A stretch of DNA of 64,000 bases from assembly GCA_026707905.1 (NCBI GenBank), contig JAPOVY010000134.1, positions 1 to 64,000 on the forward strand, written 5' to 3'. The notes under the pieces are model-generated. The model was not told the origin of the DNA. It searched no databases and saw only the letters and a program-made list of their open reading frames with translations. This document shows positions 10,077 to 20,244 of the stretch, piece after piece. Position numbers and translations under genes: made by a program. The stretch is from Gammaproteobacteria bacterium (GTDB lineage Bacteria > Pseudomonadota > Gammaproteobacteria > Pseudomonadales > Azotimanducaceae). Within the stretch, counting starts at the first letter, position 1. Each line of letters starts with the position of its first letter.

Positions 10077-10304
10077 TCAACGAGCTCGATCCTTGCTTAA
10101 GGAAGCGGCTTCAAAATTTAGAACCACTTGTGTTTGTTGTTCGCTGACACCCGGCAACCATTCAGTAAATTCACGAACGGTTGCGCCGCACGTTAGGTTC
10201 TCATAACGTGCCGCTAGTGGAATTCTGGTGCCAGTGAAAACGCACGCGCCGCTCACCCGTTCCTTAACCTGCTCTACTTCTAGGCACTTAGACCAATCCG
10301 TCAT
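10077..10304 (-). CDS. DUF433 family protein (orphan antitoxin-like)
   Basis: A 75-residue protein from ATG 10304. The sequence CVFTGTRIPLAARYENLTCG followed by ATVREFTEWLPGVSEQQ matches the DUF433 pattern, in which a G-T-R-I-P core precedes a helix-turn-helix-like segment with F-x-E-W-x-P-G-V. DUF433 proteins often act as antitoxin partners of DUF5615/PIN-like toxins. No toxin gene lies on either side: the neighbours are an EF-hand protein and a TonB receptor. Here it is an orphan, so the antitoxin role is inference from the family only. Confidence 0.75.
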   Translation of the reverse strand: MTDWSKCLEVEQVKERVSGACVFTGTRIPLAARYENLTCGATVREFTEWLPGVSEQQTQVVLNFEAASLSKDRAR

Positions 10305-10354
10305 AAAGCGAACTCAGCCTGAGATCCATATAGACTCGCAATCGACTACAACAT

Positions 10355-12886
10355 TCATTGATTGAATGCATAGTTCACTCGCACGTAACCAAATCTCCCC
10401 ATTAGCCCGTAGGGCGTATCCGTCGGATATCGTATTCCCCAGAGAACGTTTGAAAGATGGGTCTTGGACAACTCTGTCGGTAACGTGTTAAACAGGTTGT
10501 TAATCCCCAATGCGATTTGAAAAGAACCACGTTCCAGCCAACCTTCAAGGTCGAAAGTTTGTGCGGGATCGACGGTAATCTGCCCGGTATCCAATGGGTT
10601 CTGCGTCGCCTCACCAAAGTGATTCACACGCAGCGTCGAGCCCCAATCGTCGCGCCGCCATTCAACGCTGAAATTACCTTGACTGCTAGGTTGCCCTCGC
10701 TCTAGCGTAAGTGCGCCCCAGCCTCCGTAGTAATCGTCGAAGGTCAATCCCGTTGGCGCACCCGTCGGCATTTTCTGCTCGGTGATTTCGGTATCGTTGG
10801 TGTGGCCATTCGCTGTAAACCAAAGTTCACCAGTCGCAAGTGGTAGCACCCACGAAGCCGAAACGTCGATACCTTGTGTCCGGGTATCGACGCCGTTAAA
10901 GAAAAACGTGGCGGTAGATGCGTTGACCGCGTCGCAAGCTGAAATTCCGCCGCAATCTAATCCTTGGGAACGTACTACGCGATCCTGGATCTTCGTATCG
11001 TATATGTCCAACGAGAACCTTACGTTCTTCTCAATCGATCGCCAAACAAGACCCGCACTCCAGTTGTCTGAGGTCTCGTGTTTCAGCGAATCAATGCCAA
11101 AAGCACGTACGACGGGATGTCCTTCGTTAGCAGAAAACGTCGTCGTTAATCCCGTATCGCTACCGACAAAGAGGATCGAGTTAAAACGCCGCTGAGACAG
11201 GCTTGGTGCTCGGAATCCCGTCGAAACCGCACCTCGTAACGCTAGATTTTCTGATACCGCAAGTCTTACGGAGAATTTACCAGTCGTTTGTCCTCCCGCA
11301 TCGCTATAGTCCTCTGTTCGCAGCGCAACACCTAGAGAAAGACCATCCGCAGGACTGCTCTCTATTTCCCCGTAGACGGCACGACTGTCTCGACTATCCT
11401 CACTCAACCGAGCGTTCAACGGGCTGTAACCCGGATAGCCTTGGAACCCACACGCGGCGACCACGCCTTCAAGCGGCGAACCGTCCGGGTCAACGGCTAA
11501 TGCACTGAAATCAGCAACGTGCGGCGATCCACACGACCACGCCGCTTCATCACCCGCCGTCTGTCGATAGTTTTCGCGTCTGGATTCCAGACCCGCAGCA
11601 ACCGCTATCTCAAACTGCCCCTCAAACGATCGACGAACGTCGAAATTCGTCGTACGTTGTTTGAATTCAATACCGCCGCTATCTCCATGTAGCGGTCCAG
11701 CGTTCGCGATGATGTCCGACACGTTCGCATTGGGATTGCGTGCAAGGTAGTTCGCCCCAATGGACGCATTAATTGAATCTGAGACGCCGAAATCGAACCG
11801 ACTTCGACCATACACATGACTGAGATCGGCCTGCCAACCTGCCAAGGAACCCCGCCAACCAAAAGCGATCGAACCATCACCCACATCGGACTCTTCATAG
11901 GGCACAAAACCATCTGGATATACCGGATGGGTATTCCGTTCGTGAAAATTGATGAAATTCGGTAACACGAAATCCCACGTCTCATCGCCAGTTTCAATAC
12001 CATCCCAGTAGTTGTATCGGAATCGGTAAGCGCCACTCGACCGACCCTCACGCTCAGATACGCCACCGAACGCATAGAGTTCCGCCTCGCCCCGGAACGG
12101 CAGTGAACCATTGAAGAACAATCCTCGACCTGCATGGGATGGAGAGCTGAACGTGACCAATTCATCCTGATAGTCAGGATCATGACCGCCGTTTCCTCCG
12201 TTGCGTCGAATTGGGTCGCCGCTGTACCACTCGCCCGAGATATTTAGGAAGCCACCACCCGCGAGATACATACCGCCGTTGTAGGACAAACCATGGGTTG
12301 CTCCGCCTGCATTACCTGTACTGCCTGAGTGGAGAACGATCTCGTGGTCAGTGCTCTCTTTTAATGCAATGTTGATAACACCAGCGATGGCATCCGACCC
12401 GTACTGTGCTGCAGCGCCATCCCGCAAAACCTCAACACGCTTTACCGCAGCTGAGGGAATCGCGCGTAGGTCAGTTCCACCTGTCCCATACCCGATGACC
12501 CCATCAAGTACGCGCAACCAAGCCATACTGTGTCGACGTTTGCCATTAACAAGAACCAGCGTCTGATCAGGCGCTAGGCCGCGTAACGTGGCGGCATGTA
12601 ACAGCGAACCATCGCCTACTGAAAGACGGCTATAGTTGAATGAGGGCGCTAGTTTCGTGAGCGCGGCACCAAGATCGATCTCGCCTGTCCGAGCTAACTC
12701 AAAATCCTGGTGTACTTCAACGGGTACCGGTAATTCGTCGGCACGACTTTCAAGCCTTGCACGTGTGCCAATAACAACGATCTCTTCGATCATCGTCGAG
12801 CCCGTTGATGAAGTCCCGCTGGTTTGCCCAAGCGTAGAGGACGTTAACACAATCAACAGGCAAATCAGGGAAAGTGATTTTTTCAT
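10355..12886 (-). CDS. TonB-dependent outer-membrane receptor
   Basis: An 843-residue protein from ATG 12886. It has a signal peptide (MKKSLSLICLLIVLTSSTLGQ), a TonB-box-like EEIVVIGTRA, and a plug domain with TLRGLAPDQTLVLVNGKRRH and RVEVLRDGAAAQYGSDAIAG, then a 22-strand barrel region ending in an aromatic-rich strand (RFGYVRVNYAFNQ). Such receptors import iron chelates, vitamins, sugars or other large solutes using TonB energy; a tonB gene is present at 40.7 kb. The substrate cannot be told. Four Cys in the barrel loops could form disulfides. It stands alone with no transport or degradation genes beside it. Confidence 0.92.
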   Translation of the reverse strand: MKKSLSLICLLIVLTSSTLGQTSGTSSTGSTMIEEIVVIGTRARLESRADELPVPVEVHQDFELARTGEIDLGAALTKLAPSFNYSRLSVGDGSLLHAATLRGLAPDQTLVLVNGKRRHSMAWLRVLDGVIGYGTGGTDLRAIPSAAVKRVEVLRDGAAAQYGSDAIAGVINIALKESTDHEIVLHSGSTGNAGGATHGLSYNGGMYLAGGGFLNISGEWYSGDPIRRNGGNGGHDPDYQDELVTFSSPSHAGRGLFFNGSLPFRGEAELYAFGGVSEREGRSSGAYRFRYNYWDGIETGDETWDFVLPNFINFHERNTHPVYPDGFVPYEESDVGDGSIAFGWRGSLAGWQADLSHVYGRSRFDFGVSDSINASIGANYLARNPNANVSDIIANAGPLHGDSGGIEFKQRTTNFDVRRSFEGQFEIAVAAGLESRRENYRQTAGDEAAWSCGSPHVADFSALAVDPDGSPLEGVVAACGFQGYPGYSPLNARLSEDSRDSRAVYGEIESSPADGLSLGVALRTEDYSDAGGQTTGKFSVRLAVSENLALRGAVSTGFRAPSLSQRRFNSILFVGSDTGLTTTFSANEGHPVVRAFGIDSLKHETSDNWSAGLVWRSIEKNVRFSLDIYDTKIQDRVVRSQGLDCGGISACDAVNASTATFFFNGVDTRTQGIDVSASWVLPLATGELWFTANGHTNDTEITEQKMPTGAPTGLTFDDYYGGWGALTLERGQPSSQGNFSVEWRRDDWGSTLRVNHFGEATQNPLDTGQITVDPAQTFDLEGWLERGSFQIALGINNLFNTLPTELSKTHLSNVLWGIRYPTDTPYGLMGRFGYVRVNYAFNQ

Positions 12887-13094
12887 CGTCCGCGAACAAA
12901 CCTTGTCGCCGGATTCTCATCATACCGACTTTTTTACCTTCTCGAAGCGGTACGCAGCTCGCTTCACAATCATGTAATTCGTTCGCAGACAGCGAACAAC
13001 GGCTTTTGCTCACATCGTTCGGATAAACCTATTCGCGCGTCGAACGACAATTCAACATTCGCTCGTGCGTGGTTTAGGCTAACTTGGAGCGTAG

Positions 13095-13787
13095 CTATCC
13101 ACGAGAGAGCGTGTCCGGCGCACTCAATACCGCAGGTACAAGCTCCATCAGATTGTCGATCGAGTTGAATCTTAGGCCGTCACGCACCGGCCGCCTTGAA
13201 TCTGGTTGACGAATCGTGAGTAAGTGCTTAATCCCATACTCTTGAGCAGATCCGAGTACCACTTCGTCGTCATCAATAAACAACGTCCTAGCGTTTTCAA
13301 ACGGATGTTCCCTGTTCAAGGATTCCCAAAACGCCTGGGTTTCCTTCGGTGCGCCGTAATCGTGACAGGACACGATTGTCGCCACCTCCTGACTAAGACC
13401 ACAGTAACTGTCCTTCACCGACAAGCATTCGCGATCTGCGTTAGTGGCCAACATGCTCCGGATGCCGTTTCTGCGAACCCAGTCCAGGAAGGCGCGTGCA
13501 CCCGGGCGAAACTTGAGCAGGTATGCGGCTTCTTGGTGTAAGTCGAGCAAATTGACGCCAGTGTACTCGGTCCAATAGTCAATCCTGTAGTAATCCAGCG
13601 TGTGAGCGACATCTCGCATATGACTTTCCAACGTTTCTCTTGCCTCATCGAGCGCAAGACCGTTCGCGTCTCCGTATCTCGCTGGTAGGAGCTGTTCCCA
13701 TACGACATTGTCGAAATTACGATCCAATAGCGTGCCATCGATATCAAGTAGCAGCGTATCTATTTCTTGCCAGTTAATCACCGTCAT
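13095..13787 (-). CDS. yrfG: HAD-family GMP/IMP nucleotidase YrfG-like
   Basis: A 230-residue cytosolic HAD hydrolase from ATG 13787. Motif I is DIDGTLLD near residues 15-22, motif II is in SMLATNAD, a conserved lysine follows in GAPKETQAFW, and motif IV is FIDDDEVVLGSA. The opening WQEIDTLLLDIDGTLLDRNF and the C-terminal TIRQPDSRRP are characteristic of YrfG, which removes phosphate from GMP and IMP. It is divergently placed relative to the autotransporter gene and not obviously linked to it. Confidence 0.85.
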   Translation of the reverse strand: MTVINWQEIDTLLLDIDGTLLDRNFDNVVWEQLLPARYGDANGLALDEARETLESHMRDVAHTLDYYRIDYWTEYTGVNLLDLHQEAAYLLKFRPGARAFLDWVRRNGIRSMLATNADRECLSVKDSYCGLSQEVATIVSCHDYGAPKETQAFWESLNREHPFENARTLFIDDDEVVLGSAQEYGIKHLLTIRQPDSRRPVRDGLRFNSIDNLMELVPAVLSAPDTLSRG

Positions 13788-14029
13788 GTCCGTATTCCTT
13801 ATTTAACTATTTCACAGGTTGAAAGCACAGATGTACCAACCGCTATCTGCCTAAACCTACAAACTATTTCCAGTCGATATTCGGTCAATAAGTCAGATTC
13901 AATTGTCAGCTATTTCAATCGAAATGTCGCGATCTTCGTTTCGGACGATTCGTCAGCGACACATTTGACGTCAACACAAATATCTAAAAATCGTAGTATT
14001 TCGTTACTAACAAATAGCGGTCTAGTCCC

Positions 14030-17000
14030 ATGAATCGCATCGTTTCCTCTCTCTGCAGATTCCTGATTCACTCCTCGTCCTTTCCGATAGGCGTCTACAG
14101 TAGACGGACTGAGGGTGCTCGAGCTTCCGTGAGCGTCAATGCGAATAAGGACGGCTCGCATCAAAAACGCCACCGTAGATCTCGATACCTCCTAAGGTGG
14201 CCGTCCGCATTGCTGATCTTGTTATCTGCACTCCTTATGAGTACGTTCGCCAACGCCCAGGACGCATTCAGTAATACGAGCATCAATTTGGCGTGGAGCG
14301 AAGACCCAGCCCAACAAGCGACTCAACTCGCCACGCTTAACAGCAATATTCGAGGCGCCCTAAACGCCTCCGCGACCGATTTTTGCTTTGCGATCGAGAC
14401 ATCGCCTGCAGATCTCCTCGATTTTTCGGTCTTGAATTGCACGATTGGAAACGCCACCAATCCAAACGGTTACACCATCGCGAATGCTTCGTTTGCTTTA
14501 GTGCTTGGCAATATGCCATTCGACTACGACTCGGGAGTGACACACGCGTTAACGCTGACGGCGCGGGAAACCGCCAGTACGCCTATGGCTCGTACTGGCA
14601 ACTCTTTGCGCGTGACGTTCACGCTTTCAAACATAGACGAACCTCCCGCTCTTATCGACGAGTCGTTCGCATACGTCGCACCACCTGCACACTCAGGCGA
14701 GACACGTTATCTCGAGGTCGGCGATACCATCCGATACAACGTCAGTAGCCTATTTCGAGATCCAGAAGGCGCACCTGTTTCCTTGCCACTTTCAACGATC
14801 GAGGTCTGTGACACCGGCGTAGCAGGTGATTTCGTCGAGAACGCATCGCGTTGCAACGCCTACAGCAACCTACCTGCCTCCCCCGATGTTCTGTCGGTTG
14901 AAGCGCGCGGACCTCAGTTAGTAGCAACTGCAAACGGCAGTGGCATGACCAGTGCTGGAGTCTATTGGGCGAAGCTCTATTTCGGCGCTAGTGACCAAAC
15001 TCCTAACGTCACAACCAAGCAGCAAGGCGCTAATGTGACGGTGTTCGTTAAGCAAGGCGTCAACAATCCTCCCACCTTCGGTGGCGGCGCATCAGGATTC
15101 TCGATCTCAGTTGACGAAGTCGCTGCCGGTAGTTCGGCAGCTGTCGTGATCAACCCGGTACCGCTTGGCGCCTGGAACGCGACGGATCTAGATGGTGGCG
15201 CAAATTCGTCGCATGGCGATACCGTCGAATACAGTCTTGTCGGGGCACAACCGAATTGTCGAGATACCGGCGTGCAGGCCGTCCGAATCGGCGAGATGTG
15301 TATTGAAGTTATACAGCCGCCGTCCGGCGTTGCGTTACGTGGCTATTTCCTCGATTACGAAAGTCCAAATCTTTCTCCAACGAAGTCACTGATGGTCACG
15401 CTGCGCGCAAGCGATGGTTGGAACGACACCGATATAAGCATTGAAATCACCTTGTTAAACATCAATGAACTGTATGCACATGACGACCCACTCACACAGA
15501 GTGTACTGCCTACGACCGTTCGATTATTGCAGGGAAGTTCACGTAGTTTCGATCTTGACGCGTACTTTACGGACCCCGAAATGGACGCCATCACGTACGA
15601 GGCGTTTCCGAATGCCTATACGGACTTGGTGACACTTTCAGAGAGTAGCTTGACGCTGAACGGCGTTGGCACCAGCGCTGCCAACCCGACCATCTCTGAT
15701 ACCGTCACGGTGAGAGCGAACGACGGTACGATCCAGTTGCAGCGTACCATCCAAGTTGAAGTTCGCAACATGAATACGCCGCCTCGGTTTGAACCCGCCG
15801 GTGTCATAGGTGTGGGTGGCGATATTGATGAAAACGTTCCGCTTGGAACCGCCGTCAAGCGATTGGTGCAATACGCAGATGACGATTCAACAGCCGATGA
15901 AATCACGGTGACGTTGAGCTCGAACGACTTCTCGGCGATCGTAGATCCGATCTGGAATGCTTCCGAAATGAGTGTTTGCGAGGCGGAATCAGCGACTTGC
16001 TTGCGTCAGTCGAACCACATTGCGATCGTGTCCGCCGCACCCATAAATTTCGAACAAACCTCAACCTACAACATCGCGCTCGGGTTAAACGACGGTTTTG
16101 CGTCGAGTGACCCCAATCGCCGCTTCACGATCACCGTCACGGTCAACAATGTCAACGATGCTCCCATGGCAATCGGCGACGTCCCGGATCGCACATTGAG
16201 CGTACAAGGGTCCGCGACGTTCAGTGCGGGTGAGTATTTCAGTGACGAAGATGCAAATGACCGCATCATCGTTAACGCGTCGAGTAGTCATCCGAGCGTC
16301 GTAACAGCTACGGTTCAAGGTGCGGATGAAATCACGGTCAGGGCACTAGCCATTGGCACGAGTACGATCACATTAACGGCATCTGACAACGCCGGTTTAA
16401 CCGCAACGCAGACGTTTCAAGTGACGGTTCAAACGAACTCACCGCCGGTCGCAAACGCTAGCGCATTCACGAGTGCACTACCGACGAATCTCGAAATGCT
16501 GGTCGATGAAGTACATGAAGTGCCACTAAGCGGTCTGTTTACAGACCCTGAAGGTGACACCTTAACAGTTAGTGTCGAATCCAGTGCAGAAAGTGTGCTA
16601 CTCGCCGCTGTAACCGGTAGCGGAGAAAACGCGGTAGCCGTTTTAACTGCGCGAGCGCTAGGAACGACCGACCTAACCTTTACCGCAACCGACAGCGCGG
16701 CGAACACGACCACCGAAACACGAACGATCGAAGTCGTGAACGACCGTTCCACGGAAAACCAAGCACCCGTGGTCAATCAGACGGCACTCGATGCCGCGCT
16801 TCCCGCGAATAACGAGATCGTCCTCAATGATCACGTTGAGTTGACGCTAACTGATCTGTTCTCAGATCCGGATGGCGATCAAATCACGTTTACGGTCGTG
16901 TCGTCCGACAGAAGCATCGTACTTCCGAATTTAGCGAGCGATGGTGTGGCTTTGTTCCTCTTTGGCGACAACCTTGGCACGGCGACCGTCACGATTACTG

Positions 17001-19963
17001 CGACCGATAGCGAAGGTAATTCGACGCCACTTGAGATTGACTTCACCGTCGTCGAGGAGGTTAGCACCGAAAACCGCGCACCTGTGCTCGATCAGGCTTC
17101 GTTCGAACGTGCGTTACCAGCCGATAACACGATGCAACAGCGTAACTATCACGAGCTCAACGTCAGCGGACTTTTCACAGATCCCGACGGTGATGCCTTT
17201 ACGACGCAAGTAACTTCGTCGAGTCCTGATATCGTGCGAGTGTCTGGCGCATCAGATTCCGCATCTCTGTTTCTAATCGCCCGCGCGATCGGTACGTCAA
17301 CCCTTTCAGTCACCGCGACTGACTCTCGAGAGAACGCGACGACAGCTACTGCGGAGATTCGCGTAGTTGCTAATGAAAGCGACGGTGAGAACGCACCACC
17401 GGTATTAGATCGGGAAGCATTTACGGCAGCCTTGCCACTTAACAACACGATTCCCGTTCCCGAGTTCTTTGAACTTGAGCTCGATACGCTGTTCACGGAT
17501 CCGAATCCAAACGACAGTGTGGCCGGTTACGACGTAAGTTCCTCTGATGACGGTGTCCTGCTCGTAGTACTCGATCCTGGCAATATCTTGACTGCATTCG
17601 CACGGCGTGCCGGCTCTGCCGAGATGACCATCGTCGCACGCGACACGGAGGGTGCCGAGACCACTGTCATGGAAACGATTACTGTGACAGAACCCGCTGC
17701 GAACGCGCTTGTGTTTGGTACTCAAACACTCGATCGTAGCGCGCCACTGACGCTCGATGTTCGCGATCTGTTACCGGACACCGATCTAAGGAACGCAACA
17801 TTCAACCTCGTACCCGCAGTGCGCGATTCGACGCTTCTGAACGCAGAAGTTAACGGTTCTCGTCTGACACTCAATGCCTTGAACCAAGGTGAAACATTCG
17901 TCAAACTGACCGTCAGCAATGACGCTGGCTTTTCAGCTAGAACCATGTTCTTCGTACATGTTGTGAACGCAGCACCAACGTTGGTCACACCACTTGTGGA
18001 TCAACGGACGACGCGAGTGAACGACCTGACCATTGACCTGCGAGGTGCATTTCAGGACGCAGACGGTGATCCAGTGAAGGTCTTCGTACACACAATTGAC
18101 GACTCGATCATTGAAAGCTCGTTCGAAGACGGTGTTCTGACGATCAAGGGACTGCAGGTCGGACAAACCATCGTAAACGTTGTTGCTACGGATACAAACG
18201 GCGCAGCGACGGAGGCATCGTTCAAAGTGGCCGTCGAGAACATTGCACCTACTGTCAAATCATTGGCAGGACCGATTCGACTTCAGGTTGGCGGCGATCC
18301 GTTCCAGCTTGTCTTCACCGATTGGTTCACTGATGAAGACGACGCATTGACCTACACGACAACGTTGGATACGCCCGGTGTGGTCCAAGCCGTTGTGACA
18401 GATACCGCTGCGACGTATACGCCACTTACCAAAGGCAGCGTTTTGTTCACAGTTACCGCACGAGATCCTCACGGTGGTACGGCTTCGTTGACGACCGAGA
18501 TTTCGGTAGGAGATGAGCGTTTGAAGGAAGCGGCTGAAAAATCCCTTGCAGGATTCGGTCGTGTCGTCCTCAGCAGCGTCGCTTCGACGATTGATCAACG
18601 GACAAGTAAGGCACGAGCGCAATCAGACCTACAACAGGATACATGGTCAACGGATTCACTCGACGAATGGGTTGCATCCGGTCATGCGTTTGCAAGTCCG
18701 GGGTCGGCTTATCGTGACATAGGTGACAGCGCGCTAACGTCCACGATTGGTGTTTCCGGTAACGGTGAAGTGAATCGTTTTGTGTCAAATCCAATCTCAC
18801 CTCTTACTAACGGATTCTCATTCAATCTTGGCTCGGACCGCAAGTCCGCACCGTGGTCGGTGTGGAGCAATATGGATCGACAGTCGTACGGTGGCGAAAG
18901 CTACGACGGTCGCGTCAGCAACACTTATCTCGGAGTTGATAGAGGTATCGGTGATGCGTGGGTGATAGGTCTGACTCTCGCCAGGCATCAAGGTGAGTCG
19001 GACTATTCGTACGGTACGGCCGTTCAACATATGGGTATCGAACTCCATCAAGTGATGCCTTACTTTCGATACAGTCCGTCGAATCATTCATCGATCTGGG
19101 GTACGATCGGTACGGGTAAAGGTGACCTAAGAACGACAGTCGTAGGCGCTGATGACGTTTCGAGCGTTCTGAAGAGCCAGCTCGCTGTGGTCGGTGCCCG
19201 ACAACGTGTTGTTGACTCCGCGCGTTTCGAGTTAGCCCTACGCGGAGACCTTGCAGCATCGCATCTCATTACTTCGAGCGCCGATCTTGCGAGTGCCGGA
19301 CTTAATGCAACCGTACACCGCATACGAACAGGCATGGAGACGTCATACACGTTCGATTGGATCGGAAGCTCAACCATTTCCCCATTCGGACAACTCAGCC
19401 TTCGGCGCGACGGCGGGGATGGCGATACGGGTGCCGGACTGGAATTCACAGGTGGTGTGAAGCTGAGCCGAGGCGTCTACTCACTTGAGCTGATGGGACG
19501 CACCATCGAGACACGACGTCAACAGCCTTATTCGGAAAGCGGATTTAGCATGGCGGCAATCGTCAATCCATCACTTGACGGCACCGGGTTTTCGGCGACG
19601 ATCTCACCGCAATGGGGAACGAGCACGCCGATGGGCGACGCGATCTGGGGGAACCTCTCAAGTACTGACCTCGGTTTACGACCGACGCCGTATTCGAACG
19701 CACATTCGGTGGCAGGACAAATGCAACTCGAAACTCAAATCGGCTACGGTTTCCTAGTCGCTGGTGAACGGTTCTTACTAACGCCATTTGTTCTGCACAC
19801 TAAACAGGGATCTGGACTTCAAAGGTCCCAATTTGGTGCACAACTCAGACAATTCGTCCAATTCAAACGATCGATTTCGTCAAGATTCGTTATGGGTCGG
19901 ACCACTAGGTTTGGAAGCCACGATGAAACGACGTGCGCTGTTTCGATCCAGATGAATTTTTGA
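14030..19963 (+). CDS. Giant autotransporter-like adhesin with cadherin/Ig-like repeats
   Basis: A 1,977-residue protein. ATG 14030 gives a long basic N-region of about 50 residues before a hydrophobic segment (ALLILLSALLMSTFANAQ) with cleavage near residue 76; extended signal peptides are known in autotransporters, but a later start is possible. The passenger contains many beta-sandwich units of cadherin/Ig-like type, with recurring FTDPEGD or FSDPDGD and ATDS motifs; four closely related units of 105-107 residues sit at 16442-17700. From about residue 1600 to the end is an autotransporter beta-barrel domain (WSNMDRQSYGG, YLGVDRG, FGQLSLRRDGGDGD) ending in Phe, the usual outer-membrane sorting signal. 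It likely acts in adhesion at the cell surface. A hairpin follows the stop, and an unusual sigma factor gene lies downstream. Confidence 0.85.
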   Translation: MNRIVSSLCRFLIHSSSFPIGVYSRRTEGARASVSVNANKDGSHQKRHRRSRYLLRWPSALLILLSALLMSTFANAQDAFSNTSINLAWSEDPAQQATQLATLNSNIRGALNASATDFCFAIETSPADLLDFSVLNCTIGNATNPNGYTIANASFALVLGNMPFDYDSGVTHALTLTARETASTPMARTGNSLRVTFTLSNIDEPPALIDESFAYVAPPAHSGETRYLEVGDTIRYNVSSLFRDPEGAPVSLPLSTIEVCDTGVAGDFVENASRCNAYSNLPASPDVLSVEARGPQLVATANGSGMTSAGVYWAKLYFGASDQTPNVTTKQQGANVTVFVKQGVNNPPTFGGGASGFSISVDEVAAGSSAAVVINPVPLGAWNATDLDGGANSSHGDTVEYSLVGAQPNCRDTGVQAVRIGEMCIEVIQPPSGVALRGYFLDYESPNLSPTKSLMVTLRASDGWNDTDISIEITLLNINELYAHDDPLTQSVLPTTVRLLQGSSRSFDLDAYFTDPEMDAITYEAFPNAYTDLVTLSESSLTLNGVGTSAANPTISDTVTVRANDGTIQLQRTIQVEVRNMNTPPRFEPAGVIGVGGDIDENVPLGTAVKRLVQYADDDSTADEITVTLSSNDFSAIVDPIWNASEMSVCEAESATCLRQSNHIAIVSAAPINFEQTSTYNIALGLNDGFASSDPNRRFTITVTVNNVNDAPMAIGDVPDRTLSVQGSATFSAGEYFSDEDANDRIIVNASSSHPSVVTATVQGADEITVRALAIGTSTITLTASDNAGLTATQTFQVTVQTNSPPVANASAFTSALPTNLEMLVDEVHEVPLSGLFTDPEGDTLTVSVESSAESVLLAAVTGSGENAVAVLTARALGTTDLTFTATDSAANTTTETRTIEVVNDRSTENQAPVVNQTALDAALPANNEIVLNDHVELTLTDLFSDPDGDQITFTVVSSDRSIVLPNLASDGVALFLFGDNLGTATVTITATDSEGNSTPLEIDFTVVEEVSTENRAPVLDQASFERALPADNTMQQRNYHELNVSGLFTDPDGDAFTTQVTSSSPDIVRVSGASDSASLFLIARAIGTSTLSVTATDSRENATTATAEIRVVANESDGENAPPVLDREAFTAALPLNNTIPVPEFFELELDTLFTDPNPNDSVAGYDVSSSDDGVLLVVLDPGNILTAFARRAGSAEMTIVARDTEGAETTVMETITVTEPAANALVFGTQTLDRSAPLTLDVRDLLPDTDLRNATFNLVPAVRDSTLLNAEVNGSRLTLNALNQGETFVKLTVSNDAGFSARTMFFVHVVNAAPTLVTPLVDQRTTRVNDLTIDLRGAFQDADGDPVKVFVHTIDDSIIESSFEDGVLTIKGLQVGQTIVNVVATDTNGAATEASFKVAVENIAPTVKSLAGPIRLQVGGDPFQLVFTDWFTDEDDALTYTTTLDTPGVVQAVVTDTAATYTPLTKGSVLFTVTARDPHGGTASLTTEISVGDERLKEAAEKSLAGFGRVVLSSVASTIDQRTSKARAQSDLQQDTWSTDSLDEWVASGHAFASPGSAYRDIGDSALTSTIGVSGNGEVNRFVSNPISPLTNGFSFNLGSDRKSAPWSVWSNMDRQSYGGESYDGRVSNTYLGVDRGIGDAWVIGLTLARHQGESDYSYGTAVQHMGIELHQVMPYFRYSPSNHSSIWGTIGTGKGDLRTTVVGADDVSSVLKSQLAVVGARQRVVDSARFELALRGDLAASHLITSSADLASAGLNATVHRIRTGMETSYTFDWIGSSTISPFGQLSLRRDGGDGDTGAGLEFTGGVKLSRGVYSLELMGRTIETRRQQPYSESGFSMAAIVNPSLDGTGFSATISPQWGTSTPMGDAIWGNLSSTDLGLRPTPYSNAHSVAGQMQLETQIGYGFLVAGERFLLTPFVLHTKQGSGLQRSQFGAQLRQFVQFKRSISSRFVMGRTTRFGSHDETTCAVSIQMNF
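16442..17700 (+). repeat. Four tandem ~105-residue adhesin repeats
   Basis: Four consecutive units begin near 16442, 16763, 17078 and 17396, spaced 321, 315 and 318 bases. Each starts with a PPV or APV step, then an AL-P-N segment, a HELxVSGLFTDPDGD-like segment and an ATDS-containing strand. They have diverged enough that DNA identity is modest, so recent slippage or recombination is not obvious. They form the core of the passenger region of the autotransporter. Confidence 0.75.
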
Positions 19964-19969
19964 ATCAGC

Positions 19970-20005
19970 CCTCCTGATCGGCGTCCGTGGACGACGATCG
20001 GGAGG
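19970..20005 (+). terminator. Hairpin after autotransporter gene, possible terminator
   Basis: CCTCCTGATCG at 19970-19980 pairs with CGATCGGGAGG at 19995-20005, an 11-bp stem with one G-U pair and a short inner GTCC/GGAC pairing in the loop. It begins 6 bases after the adhesin stop codon. The following bases are not T-rich, so termination efficiency is uncertain; it could instead protect the 3' end of the transcript. Confidence 0.55.
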
Positions 20006-20244
20006 ATTGACTCGCGCGTAAAGAGGGATACTCCGAAAGTTGCGTTGATACGGAGAACATTTCGCTGAAGAGTTCCCATATCGACCTTTAAATTAGGCGA
20101 CGTTATTGCCTAAATTGCAGTACAACTGACGATCGCGTCGCAATTTACAGCACGAACAGTCACTGATTTTTGTTTCTATTCGAATTCGTATCTCGATGTC
20201 TAAGGTAGTCAGGTCGAGTTAGATTAGTCATTCGATAAAACAAT

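Noticed and set aside
16429..17496. Several long minus-strand frames opposite the autotransporter
   Set aside because: They mirror the regular Asp/Thr/Ser-rich repeat coding and have biased Ser/Val composition with no motifs.
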